Assembly (NCBI RefSeq): GCF_019599185.1
Contig: NZ_JAIEUL010000017.1
Coordinates: 16,279 to 80,278 of the forward strand
Origin: Cryobacterium inferilacus
GTDB taxonomy: Bacteria > Actinomycetota > Actinomycetes > Actinomycetales > Microbacteriaceae
Length of the DNA: 64,000 nt
Direction of reading: 5' to 3'
Part shown: positions 53,085 through 61,430 of the stretch, piece by piece
Layout: each line of letters starts with the position of its first letter
Position numbering within the stretch: the stretch's first letter is position 1
The notes under the pieces: model-generated
The model's input: the letters and a program-made list of their open reading frames with translations, nothing else
Databases searched by the model: none
What the model was told of the DNA's origin: nothing
Made by a program: the position numbers and the translations under genes

Positions 53085-53951
53085 ATGCCCGAGACCACGC
53101 CGGTGCCCGACCCGCGCCGCCGCCTGTCTGCCGGCGCCGCGCTCGACACGTTCTTCTTTGTGCTGGCCGGATTCTCGTCGGTGTGGCTGGCGGTGCTGCT
53201 GGCCACCGAGAGCCTGGGCCTGGGCTGGGGGCTGCTCTGGTTCGCGGTGCTGTTCTGGGCGCTGTTGGCGTACCTCGTGTTGCCCAGGCTGCACCGCATC
53301 CTCACCCGTCTCTACGTGCCCGACTATTTCATCGGCCGCACCCGCACGAGCGACGGCCTGCTCGGCGACCCGGTCAACCTCGCGGTCACCGGCAGTGCGG
53401 AGCAGTTGCACGCGGCGCTCGCCGCGGCAGGGTGGATCCGAGCGGACGACGTGACGCTCGCCTCGAGCTGGCGCATCGTGACCGCCACGCTCAGCCGGCG
53501 AAGCTACCTGCAGGCACCGGTCAGCCCGTTGTTGCTGTTCGACCGGGTGCAGGATTTCGCCTATCAACAGGAGGTGGCCGACAACCCGGCCAAGCGTCAT
53601 CACGTGCGCTTCTGGCGCTGCCCGGACGGCTGGATGCTGCCGGGCGGGCACCGGGTGGACTGGGTGGCGGCCGGCACCTTCGACCGGGCCGTCGGCCTGT
53701 CGTTGTTCACCCTGCAGGTCACCCACAGGATCGACGAGCACACCGACGTCGAGCGCGACCACATCGTGGTGAGCATCCGGCAGGCGGTGCCGGAGTCCCG
53801 CCTCGTGCTCATCCGCGACTTCGCCACCGGCTACCACTCCCGCAACGGCGGCGGCGACTCCATCCAGACGGATGGCGACCTGCCGGTGATCGACCTGCGC
53901 GCGGTGCCAGGCCAGGCCGGCGCCGTGATCGAACTGACCGGGCTGTCGTGA
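53085..53951 (+). CDS. LssY C-terminal domain membrane protein
   Basis: A 288-residue protein. Two hydrophobic helices lie at about 20-42 and 45-66 (FFFVLAGFSSVWLAVLLATE, GLLWFAVLFWALLAYLVLP). The rest matches the LssY C-terminal domain: HHVRFWRC...HRVDWVAAGTFDRAVGLS (about 168-200), HRIDEHTDVERDHIV (about 212-226) and a final strand with LPVIDLRAV. The name comes from a Legionella secretion-system-associated gene; the function is unknown. It is coupled to the next gene (GTGA overlap). Confidence 0.8.
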   Translation: MPETTPVPDPRRRLSAGAALDTFFFVLAGFSSVWLAVLLATESLGLGWGLLWFAVLFWALLAYLVLPRLHRILTRLYVPDYFIGRTRTSDGLLGDPVNLAVTGSAEQLHAALAAAGWIRADDVTLASSWRIVTATLSRRSYLQAPVSPLLLFDRVQDFAYQQEVADNPAKRHHVRFWRCPDGWMLPGGHRVDWVAAGTFDRAVGLSLFTLQVTHRIDEHTDVERDHIVVSIRQAVPESRLVLIRDFATGYHSRNGGGDSIQTDGDLPVIDLRAVPGQAGAVIELTGLS

Positions 53952-54427
53952 CCGGCGCGACTGCCGGGGTCGGGGTGAAACGGCCCCCGTCGGTGCTCGG
54001 CGGGGTGCTCCTGATGGCGGTGCGCGCGCTGACCGGTGCGTTCGCCATTCTCACCGTGCTCACCTCGTGGGATGCCTTCGCGGCCACGATCGTGCTCAAC
54101 GGGCAGAACCTCGCCTCGACCGACCCGCAGGCTGCCGGCGCCGTACTGGGCGGAGTGCTCGCGGCCTACGGGCTCTACCTCCTGCTCTACCTGGGCCTGG
54201 CGGCGTTGGTGTTCACCGGTCGCAACTGGGCACGGGTGGTGGCGATGTCGTTCGCCTCGGTGAGCATCCTGCTGTCGTTCGCCGACTATGCGCTGGGCGG
54301 CGCCCAGATCACCCTGCGCACGTCACTGGTGAGCGTCACGATCGACATCCTGATCCTGCTGGCGCTCTCGAGTACCCAGGCTCGGCACTACGCCAGGGCC
54401 GTTCGGGCGGCCAGGGCGTCACGGTGA
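53948..54427 (+). CDS. Small integral membrane protein, unknown function
   Basis: A 159-residue protein with four hydrophobic segments (about 17-38, 60-84, 92-110, 122-143) and a basic C-terminus. I do not recognise a family. Translation is coupled to the LssY-domain gene by a four-base overlap at GTG 53948, so the two proteins may form one membrane unit. It is convergent with an MFS gene, stopping two bases before that gene's stop. Confidence 0.7.
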   Translation: MTGATAGVGVKRPPSVLGGVLLMAVRALTGAFAILTVLTSWDAFAATIVLNGQNLASTDPQAAGAVLGGVLAAYGLYLLLYLGLAALVFTGRNWARVVAMSFASVSILLSFADYALGGAQITLRTSLVSVTIDILILLALSSTQARHYARAVRAARASR

Positions 54428-54429
54428 CC

Positions 54430-55641
54430 TCAGACGGCGGCGGGTGTGACCTCGTCGAGGGATGCGGCGCTCGCCGTGGCTGGTGACGGAGTAAGTGCCG
54501 TGCGACGGGTGGCGGCCACGACCATCACGAGCGCGGCGGCAGCGGTGATGGCAGCGCCGGCCCAGAGCGGAGACGTGTAGCCGAGACCGACGCTGATGGT
54601 GATGCCGCCGATCCAGGCGCCGAGGGCGTTGCCCACGTTGAACGCGGCGATGTTGGCGCTGGAGGCCAGGGTGGGGGCGGTGTCGGCGTAGAGCATGATG
54701 CGGGTCTGCAGGCCGGGAACGGTGCCGAAGCCGAAACCGCCCATCAGCACCAGCGCGATCACGGTGGCGACGGGGTTCGACGCGGTGAGGGCGAAGAGCG
54801 CCATCACGACGGTGAGGCCGATCAGGAGCACCACCAAGGTGGGGTCGAGGCGCCGGTCGGCGGCCTTACCGCCGAGGATGTTGCCCACGAACAGGCCGGC
54901 ACCGAAGACCACGAGCAGCCACGGCACGGCCGCGCTGTCGAAGCCGCTCACCTCGGTGAGCGTGTAGGCGATGTAGGTGAAGGCGCCGAACATGCCGCCG
55001 AAGCCGAGCACGGTCACCACCAGCGAGAGCCAGACCTGGCTGGAGCGGAAGGCGCGCAGCTCGCCGCGCAGGTTGCTCACGTGGGCGCCCGCATCGGTGG
55101 GGCGGGGCACGAGCGCCGCGATACCGGCCAGGGCGACGACGCCGATCACGGTGATGGACCAGAAGGTGGCGCGCCAGCCGAAGCTCTGGCCGATGAAGGT
55201 ACCGAACGGCACACCGAGCACATTGGCGAGGGTGAGGCCGGTGAACATGATGGCGATCGCACCGGACTTCTTGCTCGGCGGCACCAGGCCGGCCGCGACG
55301 ACGGCGCCGATGCCGAAGAAGGCGCCGTGGCAGAGGGCGGCGATGATGCGCCCGAGCAGCATGATCGAGTAGGTGGGGGCAAGCGCCGAGACCAGGTTTC
55401 CGATGATGAAGAGCACCATCAGTCCCACCAGCACCTGTTTGCGGGGTAGCCGGGTGACGGCCGCGGTGAGCAGGATGGCGCCGACGGCGACGCTCAGGGC
55501 GTAGCCGGAGATGAGCCAGCCGGCGGCGGCCTCTGTCACGGCGAAGTCGGCGGCCACCTCTGGCAGCAGGCCGGCGATGACGAATTCGGTCAGGCCGATC
55601 CCGAAGCCGCCGAGGGCGAGTGCGATCAATCCAATGGGCAT
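54430..55641 (-). CDS. MFS transporter (AraJ/DHA1 family)
   Basis: A 403-residue twelve-helix exporter. GFGIGLTEFVIAGLLPEVAADF (about 12-33) is the DHA1/AraJ opening, GRIIAALCHGAFFGIGAVVAAGL (about 97-119) is the motif-C-like region, and FGTVPGLQTRIM follows in the second half. It may export drugs or purines. The 145-base upstream gap has inverted repeats (feature at 55670-55698) that may bind a regulator. Confidence 0.88.
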   Translation of the reverse strand: MPIGLIALALGGFGIGLTEFVIAGLLPEVAADFAVTEAAAGWLISGYALSVAVGAILLTAAVTRLPRKQVLVGLMVLFIIGNLVSALAPTYSIMLLGRIIAALCHGAFFGIGAVVAAGLVPPSKKSGAIAIMFTGLTLANVLGVPFGTFIGQSFGWRATFWSITVIGVVALAGIAALVPRPTDAGAHVSNLRGELRAFRSSQVWLSLVVTVLGFGGMFGAFTYIAYTLTEVSGFDSAAVPWLLVVFGAGLFVGNILGGKAADRRLDPTLVVLLIGLTVVMALFALTASNPVATVIALVLMGGFGFGTVPGLQTRIMLYADTAPTLASSANIAAFNVGNALGAWIGGITISVGLGYTSPLWAGAAITAAAALVMVVAATRRTALTPSPATASAASLDEVTPAAV

Positions 55642-55669
55642 GCGGAGTCCCTACATTTCTCAAGTCACG

Positions 55670-55698
55670 CGCAACTGACGCGTGCGCCGGTAGTTGCG
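55670..55698. promoter_or_regulatory. Inverted repeat upstream of the MFS exporter
   Basis: CGCAACT at 55670-55676 and AGTTGCG at 55692-55698 form an inverted repeat with a 15-base spacer. A related CAAGCAACT lies at 55738-55746, beside GTAAGTGCG. HxlR- or MarR-type regulators use sites of this general kind, but none is encoded here. Confidence 0.35.
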
Positions 55699-55786
55699 GG
55701 CGCGTCGTAAATGATTGCACACGCTAGGTAAGTGCGCAAGCAACTATCTCGCGCGGTCGGTCGACCTGGCGATCGTGCCGGTTCGC

Positions 55787-56686
55787 TCAGGCCGCGTGCG
55801 CCACGCAGGCCGGTGCGGCCAGGGCCACGCAGTCCTGGCACACCACGAGCTGCTCGCGGCAGGACAGGTCCCGGCAGTTGAGCATGTTCTTGGTGCCGGC
55901 GCCGCACACTCGGCAGCGGCCGAGCACAGTGGTGTGGTCGCTGAAGTCCACCGACATCCGCTCGTCGAATACGTAGAGCGAGCCGTCCCACAGGCCGTCG
56001 TCGCCGAAGGCCTCGCCGTACCGCACGATGCCGCCCTCGAGTTGGTAGACCTCACCGAAGCCGCGGTCCTTCATCAGAGACGAGAGCACCTCACAGCGGA
56101 TGCCGCCGGTGCAGTAGGTCACCACGGGCTGGCCCTTGAGGTGGTCGTACTTGCCGCTGTCGAGCTCGGCCGCGAACTCGCGGGTGTTCGCCACATCCGG
56201 CACCACCGCACCCCGGAACCGGCCGATCTCGGCTTCGAAGGCGTTGCGGCCGTCGAAGAACACCACCTCGTCGCCACGTTCGGCCACGAGGGCGTGCAAC
56301 TCCGCCGGGGCCAGGCGGGTTCCGCCGCCCACGACGCCGCCGGCATCCACCGTGAGGGCCTCTGGCGAGCCGAAGCTCACGATCTCGTCGCGCACCTTCA
56401 CCACCAGGCGGGGAAAGTCCAGGCTCGCGCCGTTCTCGTCGAGGCCGGTGCCCTCGCTCCACTTGAAGTCGATCCCGGCGAACGGCGCGTATTGGCGGGT
56501 CTTGCGCACGTACCGCTTGAGTGCGGGCAGGTCGCCGCCGACGGTGCCGTTCAGGCCGTCCTTCGAGATCAGGATGCGGCCGCGCAGGCCGAGCGATTCG
56601 CCGAGGTCACGCTGCCACAGCCGGATGGCCTCGGGGTCGGCGAGCGGGGTGAAGACGTAGTACAGCAGGATCTTCGGAATGGCCAC
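55787..56686 (-). CDS. trhO: tRNA uridine 5-hydroxylase TrhO (rhodanese family)
   Basis: A 299-residue protein (YceA family) that hydroxylates U34 of tRNAs using O2. An N-terminal acylphosphatase-like domain ([32 protein letters not shown]) is followed by a rhodanese domain with the active-site Cys in [18 protein letters not shown], and a C-terminal cysteine-rich tail ([14 protein letters not shown]...[11 protein letters not shown]) suited to a zinc site. GTG 56686 is preferred to GTG 56692 because a TAAAAT box lies exactly six bases upstream. Confidence 0.9.
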   Translation of the reverse strand: MAIPKILLYYVFTPLADPEAIRLWQRDLGESLGLRGRILISKDGLNGTVGGDLPALKRYVRKTRQYAPFAGIDFKWSEGTGLDENGASLDFPRLVVKVRDEIVSFGSPEALTVDAGGVVGGGTRLAPAELHALVAERGDEVVFFDGRNAFEAEIGRFRGAVVPDVANTREFAAELDSGKYDHLKGQPVVTYCTGGIRCEVLSSLMKDRGFGEVYQLEGGIVRYGEAFGDDGLWDGSLYVFDERMSVDFSDHTTVLGRCRVCGAGTKNMLNCRDLSCREQLVVCQDCVALAAPACVAHAA

Positions 56687-56692
56687 CCGCAC

Positions 56693-56698
56693 ATTTTA
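56693..56698 (-). promoter_or_regulatory. -10 box of leaderless trhO promoter
   Basis: TAAAAT on the minus strand, six bases (gtgcgg), then GTG at 56686. It decides between the two GTG codons. Confidence 0.55.
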
Positions 56699-56773
56699 CG
56701 CGCGCGGTGGTGGGCCGCCGGGTGGCCCACGTAGGCTGGGCCACCCAAGAGCCCCCTAGAGCCAGGAGTGTGC

Positions 56774-57319
56774 ATGAGTACGATCGATCCCTTCGCCCGT
56801 TTCGGCGAGGTTCCCCTGTTCAGCCTGACCAGCTCGGTGATGACCGATGGCGGCCCGCTGGCCGCCGCCCAGTACGGCTCTGACGCCGGCGGCGCGGATG
56901 TCTCGCCCGACCTGGCCTGGAGCGGCTTCCCGGCCGAGACGAAGAGTTTCGCGCTCACCGTGTTCGACCCGGATGCCCCGACCGGCTCCGGCTTCTGGCA
57001 CTGGGCCATCTTCAACATCCCCGCCGACGCGCACGGCCTGCCCACCGGCGCCGGCGTGGAGAACTCGCCCCTGTTGCCCGCCGGTGCCGTGGTCATGCCC
57101 AACGAGGCCCGCCAGCCCACCTTCATCGGTGCCGGCCCTCCTCCCGGAACGGGCGTTCACCGCTACCAGTTCGTGCTGCACGCGTTGGACGTCGCCGACC
57201 TCGGGGTCGACCCCGCCGCCACCCCGGCCGTGCTCGGCTTCAACGTGCACTTCCACACCCTGGCGCGCGCGGTCCTCGAGGCCACCGGTGTCGCCGGCGG
57301 GGCCGCCCAGGCCGCCTGA
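56774..57319 (+). CDS. YbhB/YbcL family PEBP (Raf kinase inhibitor-like) protein
   Basis: A 181-residue phosphatidylethanolamine-binding-like protein. DVSPDLAWSGFPAETKSFALTVFDPDAPTGSGFWHWAIFNIP (about 40-81) contains the DPDAP and HW ligand motifs, and GAGPPPGTGVHRYQFVLHAL is the GxHR motif. Its bacterial role is unknown. AGGAG is five bases from ATG 56774; the in-frame GTG 56768 lies within that ribosome site. Confidence 0.9.
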   Translation: MSTIDPFARFGEVPLFSLTSSVMTDGGPLAAAQYGSDAGGADVSPDLAWSGFPAETKSFALTVFDPDAPTGSGFWHWAIFNIPADAHGLPTGAGVENSPLLPAGAVVMPNEARQPTFIGAGPPPGTGVHRYQFVLHALDVADLGVDPAATPAVLGFNVHFHTLARAVLEATGVAGGAAQAA

Positions 57320-57360
57320 GCCCGGCCGCTCGGCCCGCCGTGAGCGACGTGTCGGAGGTA

Positions 57361-57420
57361 CGCGGGTCAGGCGCCGTTTCGCGGGCGGCACGCCACCCGC
57401 GAAACGGCGCACAGCCCGCG
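57361..57420. repeat. 60-base palindrome after the PEBP gene
   Basis: Inner arms GCGCCGTTTCGCGGG (57371-57385) and CCCGCGAAACGGCGC (57396-57410) are 15 bases and perfect; outer CGCGGG and CCCGCG extend it. The loop is GGC-CGC-like and itself self-complementary. It shares TTTCGCGGG with the 47752 element. The 301-base gap 57320-57620 also holds a short GCGCCTCC tandem and the site at 57549. Confidence 0.85.
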
Positions 57421-57548
57421 CATCGCCGCGCCCGCCCACCGCGCCTCCGCGCCTCCGCGCATCCGCCGGCCGGCGCCGTCACCGAATTGAGTGATTCTCA
57501 GGTCATCCCAGGGTTGCCAGCCTATCGTCGTCGCGCGGCACAAAACGA

Positions 57549-57562
57549 TGCAAGCGCTACCA
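57549..57562. promoter_or_regulatory. Candidate LacI-family operator
   Basis: TGCAAGCGCTACCA fits the general LacI-family pattern TGNAANCGNTNNCA. It lies 59 bases before the esterase ATG; a weak TTGCCA-type -35 at 57514-57519 lies upstream. Confidence 0.4.
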
Positions 57563-57620
57563 ACGCCAGATCGGCACTTCGAAGCCGCCTCCGGTAGCGC
57601 CCCGTCGGCAGTAAGGCACC

Positions 57621-58697
57621 ATGTTCCACGCGTCCACTCACTCCAATACCACCTTCGATCCCACGGCAGGCCCCGCGCCGGATGCCCACCTCACCCACCG
57701 GGAAACCGGACTGGCCCGAGTGCCGGTCTGGCTCTGGAAGGCGATCATGACGCGCATCGCTCCCGGCGAGCTGCACAAGTTCAACGCCGACCCGATCGAT
57801 GCGGTGGACTACCACTTCGACCTCGACTACGTCGGCGACGGCATCCGCGATCACCGCCTGGACGTGCTCGTGCCGCACGATGAGACCGACGCGCACACCC
57901 GCGCCGACGCGGATCCGCTGCCGGTCTACATCTACTTCCACGGCGGCGGCTGGACCTCGGGCGACAAGGCCCCACTCACCAAGTACGCCGCCAGTCAGGC
58001 CGTGGAGGGCATGGTCGTGGTCAACGCCAATTACCGCATGGCCACCCGTTTCACCATCGGTCACATGCTGCACGACGCCAACGATGTGCTCTCCTGGGTC
58101 AAGGGGCACATCGAGGAGTACGGCGGCGATCCCACCCGGATCGTGATCGGCGGCGACTCGGCCGGCGGCCACATCGCGGCCCTGCTCACCGCGGCGGCGA
58201 CCGACCCGGCCCTCGCCGAGCACTACGGCATCGACCTGCAGATCGAGCCGGAGCACCTGCGCGGGCTGGTGCAGCACTGCAGCATCGCGGACTTCTCGGT
58301 GCTATTCGAGCGCGGCTTCGTGCTCAGCCTCAACTTCCTGCGGATGCTGCTGCCCGAGCGGGGCCGCGGCATGTCCCTGCGCGCGGCGGCGAAGTTCCTC
58401 TCGCCGATTGAGTGGCTGGGTGAGGGTTTCCCGCCGGTGTTCATCACCACCTCGGAGCGGGACTACTTCTACCGCGCCAACCTCAACTTCATCCAAGCCC
58501 TGCGCCGGCGCTCCATCGTGGCCGACACCGTGATCTACGGCCGGCACCGCACCAACACCCGGCACACCTGGCAGCAGGATGCCCGGCATCCAGAGTCGCA
58601 GGAGGTCTACCGGCGGCTGGGCGCGTTCGTGCGCAGGGTGGCCGCGCTGCCGGCGGCGGCCCACAGCCTGGCGCAGGGCGAGCACGCCCTGGCCTGA
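57621..58697 (+). CDS. Alpha/beta hydrolase, esterase/lipase (HSL-like)
   Basis: A 358-residue hydrolase. The oxyanion motif is YIYFHGGGWTSGD (about 99-111), the nucleophile elbow is IGGDSAGGHIAALL (about 172-185, Ser177 region), and later RHRTNTRHTW carries a histidine candidate. The hormone-sensitive-lipase branch uses HGGG and GDSAG as here. A short Arg-rich tail follows. It likely cleaves short-chain esters. Substrate unknown. Confidence 0.85.
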   Translation: MFHASTHSNTTFDPTAGPAPDAHLTHRETGLARVPVWLWKAIMTRIAPGELHKFNADPIDAVDYHFDLDYVGDGIRDHRLDVLVPHDETDAHTRADADPLPVYIYFHGGGWTSGDKAPLTKYAASQAVEGMVVVNANYRMATRFTIGHMLHDANDVLSWVKGHIEEYGGDPTRIVIGGDSAGGHIAALLTAAATDPALAEHYGIDLQIEPEHLRGLVQHCSIADFSVLFERGFVLSLNFLRMLLPERGRGMSLRAAAKFLSPIEWLGEGFPPVFITTSERDYFYRANLNFIQALRRRSIVADTVIYGRHRTNTRHTWQQDARHPESQEVYRRLGAFVRRVAALPAAAHSLAQGEHALA

Positions 58698-58784
58698 TCC
58701 TGCGGGCCGCAGGCCGGCCCCACGCATGGTAGACAAGTTCGGTACCTGCCGGGCACTTCGCGCCGGGCCAGCAGAGGAGCTCAG

Positions 58785-59531
58785 ATGACCCAGGCCGACA
58801 CGTTCCCGGTGACCGGGCTGCCCCGCACCGGCCTGCCCACCCGAGCGCTCGTCGTCGGTGACCCGTTCCGGGCCGCACAGATCGCGAACCAGCTCGCCGA
58901 CGTGCGCGAGGTTGCGCACCAGCGCGAGTATCGCTCCTTCGTCGGTGAGTGGAACGGCAGCAGCGTCCTCGTCTCCTCGCACGGCGTCGGGGCCCCCGGT
59001 GCCATCTGCCTATTCCAGGAGCTGATGGATGCCGGCGTCGACACCATCATCCGGCTCGGCACGGCAGGCGCCATGCTGCGCGGCATCAACGACGGCGACC
59101 TCATCGTCGCCGAGTCCTGCGTGCGTGACGACGGGGTCACCCATCAGCTCGTGCCGGAGAGCTACCCGGCCGCCGCCAGCCCCGAGGTCGTGCTCGCGCT
59201 GGCCGACGCGGCCCGTCGGCACGACGCGCCGCACCATCGAGGCATCGTCTGGACGCGGGCCGCGTTCTACCCGGGCATGATCGACCTCAAGCAGGACGGC
59301 TACGTCAAGCTCGGCGTGCTCGCGATCGAGATGGAGCTCTCGGCCCTGCTCGTGCTGGCCTCCACCCGGGGCGTGCGCGCGGGCGGCGCGCTGGTCATCG
59401 ACGGCGCCAACGCCGATGACCTCGTCGACGGCGCCGGGTACGACCCGCACCGCACCGTGGTCGCCGACGGTGTCGCCCGCGGCGTCTCGGTCACCCTCGA
59501 CGCCCTCGTCGCCCTGCCAGAGCTCGCCTGA
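58785..59531 (+). CDS. Nucleoside phosphorylase (PNP/UDP family)
   Basis: A 248-residue phosphorylase. VVGDPFRAAQIANQL opens the phosphate site, SSHGVGAPGAICLFQEL (about 66-82), RLGTAGAM (about 89-96) and the nucleoside-binding VLAIEMELSALLVLA (about 177-191) are family blocks; EMELS is the MEMES-like ribose site. It cleaves a nucleoside or methylthioadenosine with phosphate. GAGGAG precedes ATG 58785. Its stop shares bases with the start of the amidohydrolase. Confidence 0.9.
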   Translation: MTQADTFPVTGLPRTGLPTRALVVGDPFRAAQIANQLADVREVAHQREYRSFVGEWNGSSVLVSSHGVGAPGAICLFQELMDAGVDTIIRLGTAGAMLRGINDGDLIVAESCVRDDGVTHQLVPESYPAAASPEVVLALADAARRHDAPHHRGIVWTRAAFYPGMIDLKQDGYVKLGVLAIEMELSALLVLASTRGVRAGGALVIDGANADDLVDGAGYDPHRTVVADGVARGVSVTLDALVALPELA

Positions 59532-60838
59532 TGACGACAGAACAGGTCGACCTGATCCTCACCGCGGATGCCGTGCTCACGGTCGACGGCGCCGGCACGG
59601 TCGTCGAGGCCGGCGCCGTGGCCATCCGTGCCGGTGTCATCGTGGCGGTGGGGCCGGCCGTCGACCTGCTCGCCCGGTACGCCCCAGCCGAACTGGTCGA
59701 GAGCCCCGGCTGCGTGATCGCCCCCGGCTGGGTGAACACCCACACCCACCTCGCCATGAACCTGTTCAGGGGCGAGGTCGACGACGTCACCCTCGAGGTG
59801 TTCCTCGAGCGCATGATCGCCGCCGAGATGAGCACCCTGAGCGCCGAGACCGTCAGGGCCGGCACTCGCGCCGCGATCGCCGAGTGCCTGGCCGGTGGCA
59901 CCACCACGGCGCTGGACATGTACTGGTTCCCGGGCGCCAGCCGCGCCGTCGCCGTCGAGGCGGGGTTCCGGCTGCTGAACGGACCCACCTTCATGGGCAC
60001 CGGGGATCCTGAGGGGCGCGACTTCGCCGGCATGCTCGCCGAGGCCAGGTCGGTCCTCACCGCCAACCGGGCCGAGAGCCCCGCCGACGATCTGTGGGTG
60101 ATGCCGCACTCCGCGTACCTGCTCGACCGTGCCCAGCTCGAGCAGATTCGCGCCCTGGCCGCCGAGTTCGACGCCAGGGTGCACACCCACGTCTCTGAGA
60201 GCCATGGCGAGGTGGCGATGGCGGAGCAGGTCAACGGCGCCAGGCCGGTCGCGGTCCTCGATGAGGTCGGACTCCTGACCAGCCGGACCGTCCTGGCCCA
60301 CGCCGTGCACCTCACCGACACCGAGATCACCCGCATCGCCGCCACCGGCGCCGCGGTAGCGCACTGCCCGGTCTCGAACCTCAAACTGGGCTGCGGCATC
60401 GCCAGGGTGCCAGAGCTGCTGGCGCAGAACGCACGCGTTGCCCTCGGCACCGACGGCGCAGCATCCGCCGGCGCCCTGGACATGTTCGCGGCCGCGCGGA
60501 TGGCCGCCCTGCTGCACAAGGGCACCAGCAACGACCCCACCATGATCAGCGCCGAACGGGCCGTGCGGCTCGGCACCGTCGACGGTGCCAGGGCGCTCGG
60601 TCTGACCGACGTGGGCACCATCGAGGTGGGCATGCAGGCCGACCTGCAGGTGGTGCGGGTCGACACCCTCAACGCCCGGCCCACCCGCGACCCCTGGTCG
60701 GCGCTCGTGTACGCCGCCACGGCCACCGATGTGCGGCACACCGTCGCCCGCGGGCGCCTGGTCCTGCGCGACCGGATCCTGCAGACCATCGAGGAAGAAT
60801 CGGCTCTGCGCGCCCTCGCGGAGGCCACGGCAGGTTAG
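59531..60838 (+). CDS. Amidohydrolase of the SAH/MTA deaminase and SsnA group
   Basis: A 435-residue metal-dependent deaminase-like amidohydrolase. The metal ligands are in NTHTHLAMNLFR (about 71-82), VHTHVSESHGE (about 217-227), LAHAVHL (about 254-260) and LGTDGAASAG (about 311-320). This set fits cytosine, guanine or S-adenosylhomocysteine/5'-methylthioadenosine deaminases. Placed after a nucleoside phosphorylase, it is probably part of nucleoside salvage. ATG 59531 overlaps the previous stop. Confidence 0.87.
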   Translation: MTTEQVDLILTADAVLTVDGAGTVVEAGAVAIRAGVIVAVGPAVDLLARYAPAELVESPGCVIAPGWVNTHTHLAMNLFRGEVDDVTLEVFLERMIAAEMSTLSAETVRAGTRAAIAECLAGGTTTALDMYWFPGASRAVAVEAGFRLLNGPTFMGTGDPEGRDFAGMLAEARSVLTANRAESPADDLWVMPHSAYLLDRAQLEQIRALAAEFDARVHTHVSESHGEVAMAEQVNGARPVAVLDEVGLLTSRTVLAHAVHLTDTEITRIAATGAAVAHCPVSNLKLGCGIARVPELLAQNARVALGTDGAASAGALDMFAAARMAALLHKGTSNDPTMISAERAVRLGTVDGARALGLTDVGTIEVGMQADLQVVRVDTLNARPTRDPWSALVYAATATDVRHTVARGRLVLRDRILQTIEEESALRALAEATAG

Positions 60839-60841
60839 CCT
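60836..60841 (+). promoter_or_regulatory. -10 box of leaderless promoter for the thioesterase
   Basis: TAGCCT, six bases, then GTG at 60848. The box contains the TAG stop codon of the preceding amidohydrolase. Confidence 0.5.
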
Positions 60842-60847
60842 CAGCGG

Positions 60848-61426
60848 GTGCATATGTTCTTCCGAACCCTGCTCCACTCGCTGCTGTCGCGCTTCGGCCC
60901 CCGGCTCGGGCACTACGACGTGGCCCGCACCCGGTTCATCACGCTGCCCACCGACCAGGACATCCTGCGGCACATGAACAACGGCGTCTACCTGTCGATC
61001 ATGGACATCGCCAGGTTCGACATGCTGCACCGCACCGGAATCTGGGCGATCTTCCAGGCCAAGGGCTGGTACCCGGTGGTGGTGGCCGAGACCATCAGCT
61101 TCCGCAAGTCCCTCACCCTCGGCCAGCGCTTCACCGTCGAATCCCGCATCCTGGGCTTCGACGAGAAGGCCGTCTACGTCGAGCAGCGTTTTGTACGCCC
61201 CACCGAGGGGGCGGATGCCGTGCCCGGCGAGGTCGAGGTCTACGCCCGGGGTTTCATCCGCGGCCGGTTCCTCAAGCGCACCGGCGGCGTCGTGACCATC
61301 GACGAGCTCACCGCTGCCGTCGGTGCGGTTCCCGACGGGGTAAGCGTGCCCGACTGGCTGCTGGACTGGAGCGCGGATGTGGCCATGCCCGCCACTCGGG
61401 CGCCGGCCCCCAGTATCTGGGAGTAA
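60848..61426 (+). CDS. Acyl-CoA thioesterase (hotdog fold)
   Basis: A 192-residue hotdog-fold protein of the 4-hydroxybenzoyl-CoA thioesterase type (THEM6-like). TLPTDQDILRHMNNGVYLSIMDIARFDMLHRTGI (about 31-64) has the conserved HMNNxxY segment; YPVVVAETISFRKSLTLGQRFTVESRILGFDEKAVYVEQRF follows. Hydrolyses acyl-CoA; substrate unknown. It stands after the salvage genes but has its own leaderless promoter. Confidence 0.85.
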   Translation: MHMFFRTLLHSLLSRFGPRLGHYDVARTRFITLPTDQDILRHMNNGVYLSIMDIARFDMLHRTGIWAIFQAKGWYPVVVAETISFRKSLTLGQRFTVESRILGFDEKAVYVEQRFVRPTEGADAVPGEVEVYARGFIRGRFLKRTGGVVTIDELTAAVGAVPDGVSVPDWLLDWSADVAMPATRAPAPSIWE

Positions 61427-61430
61427 CGGC

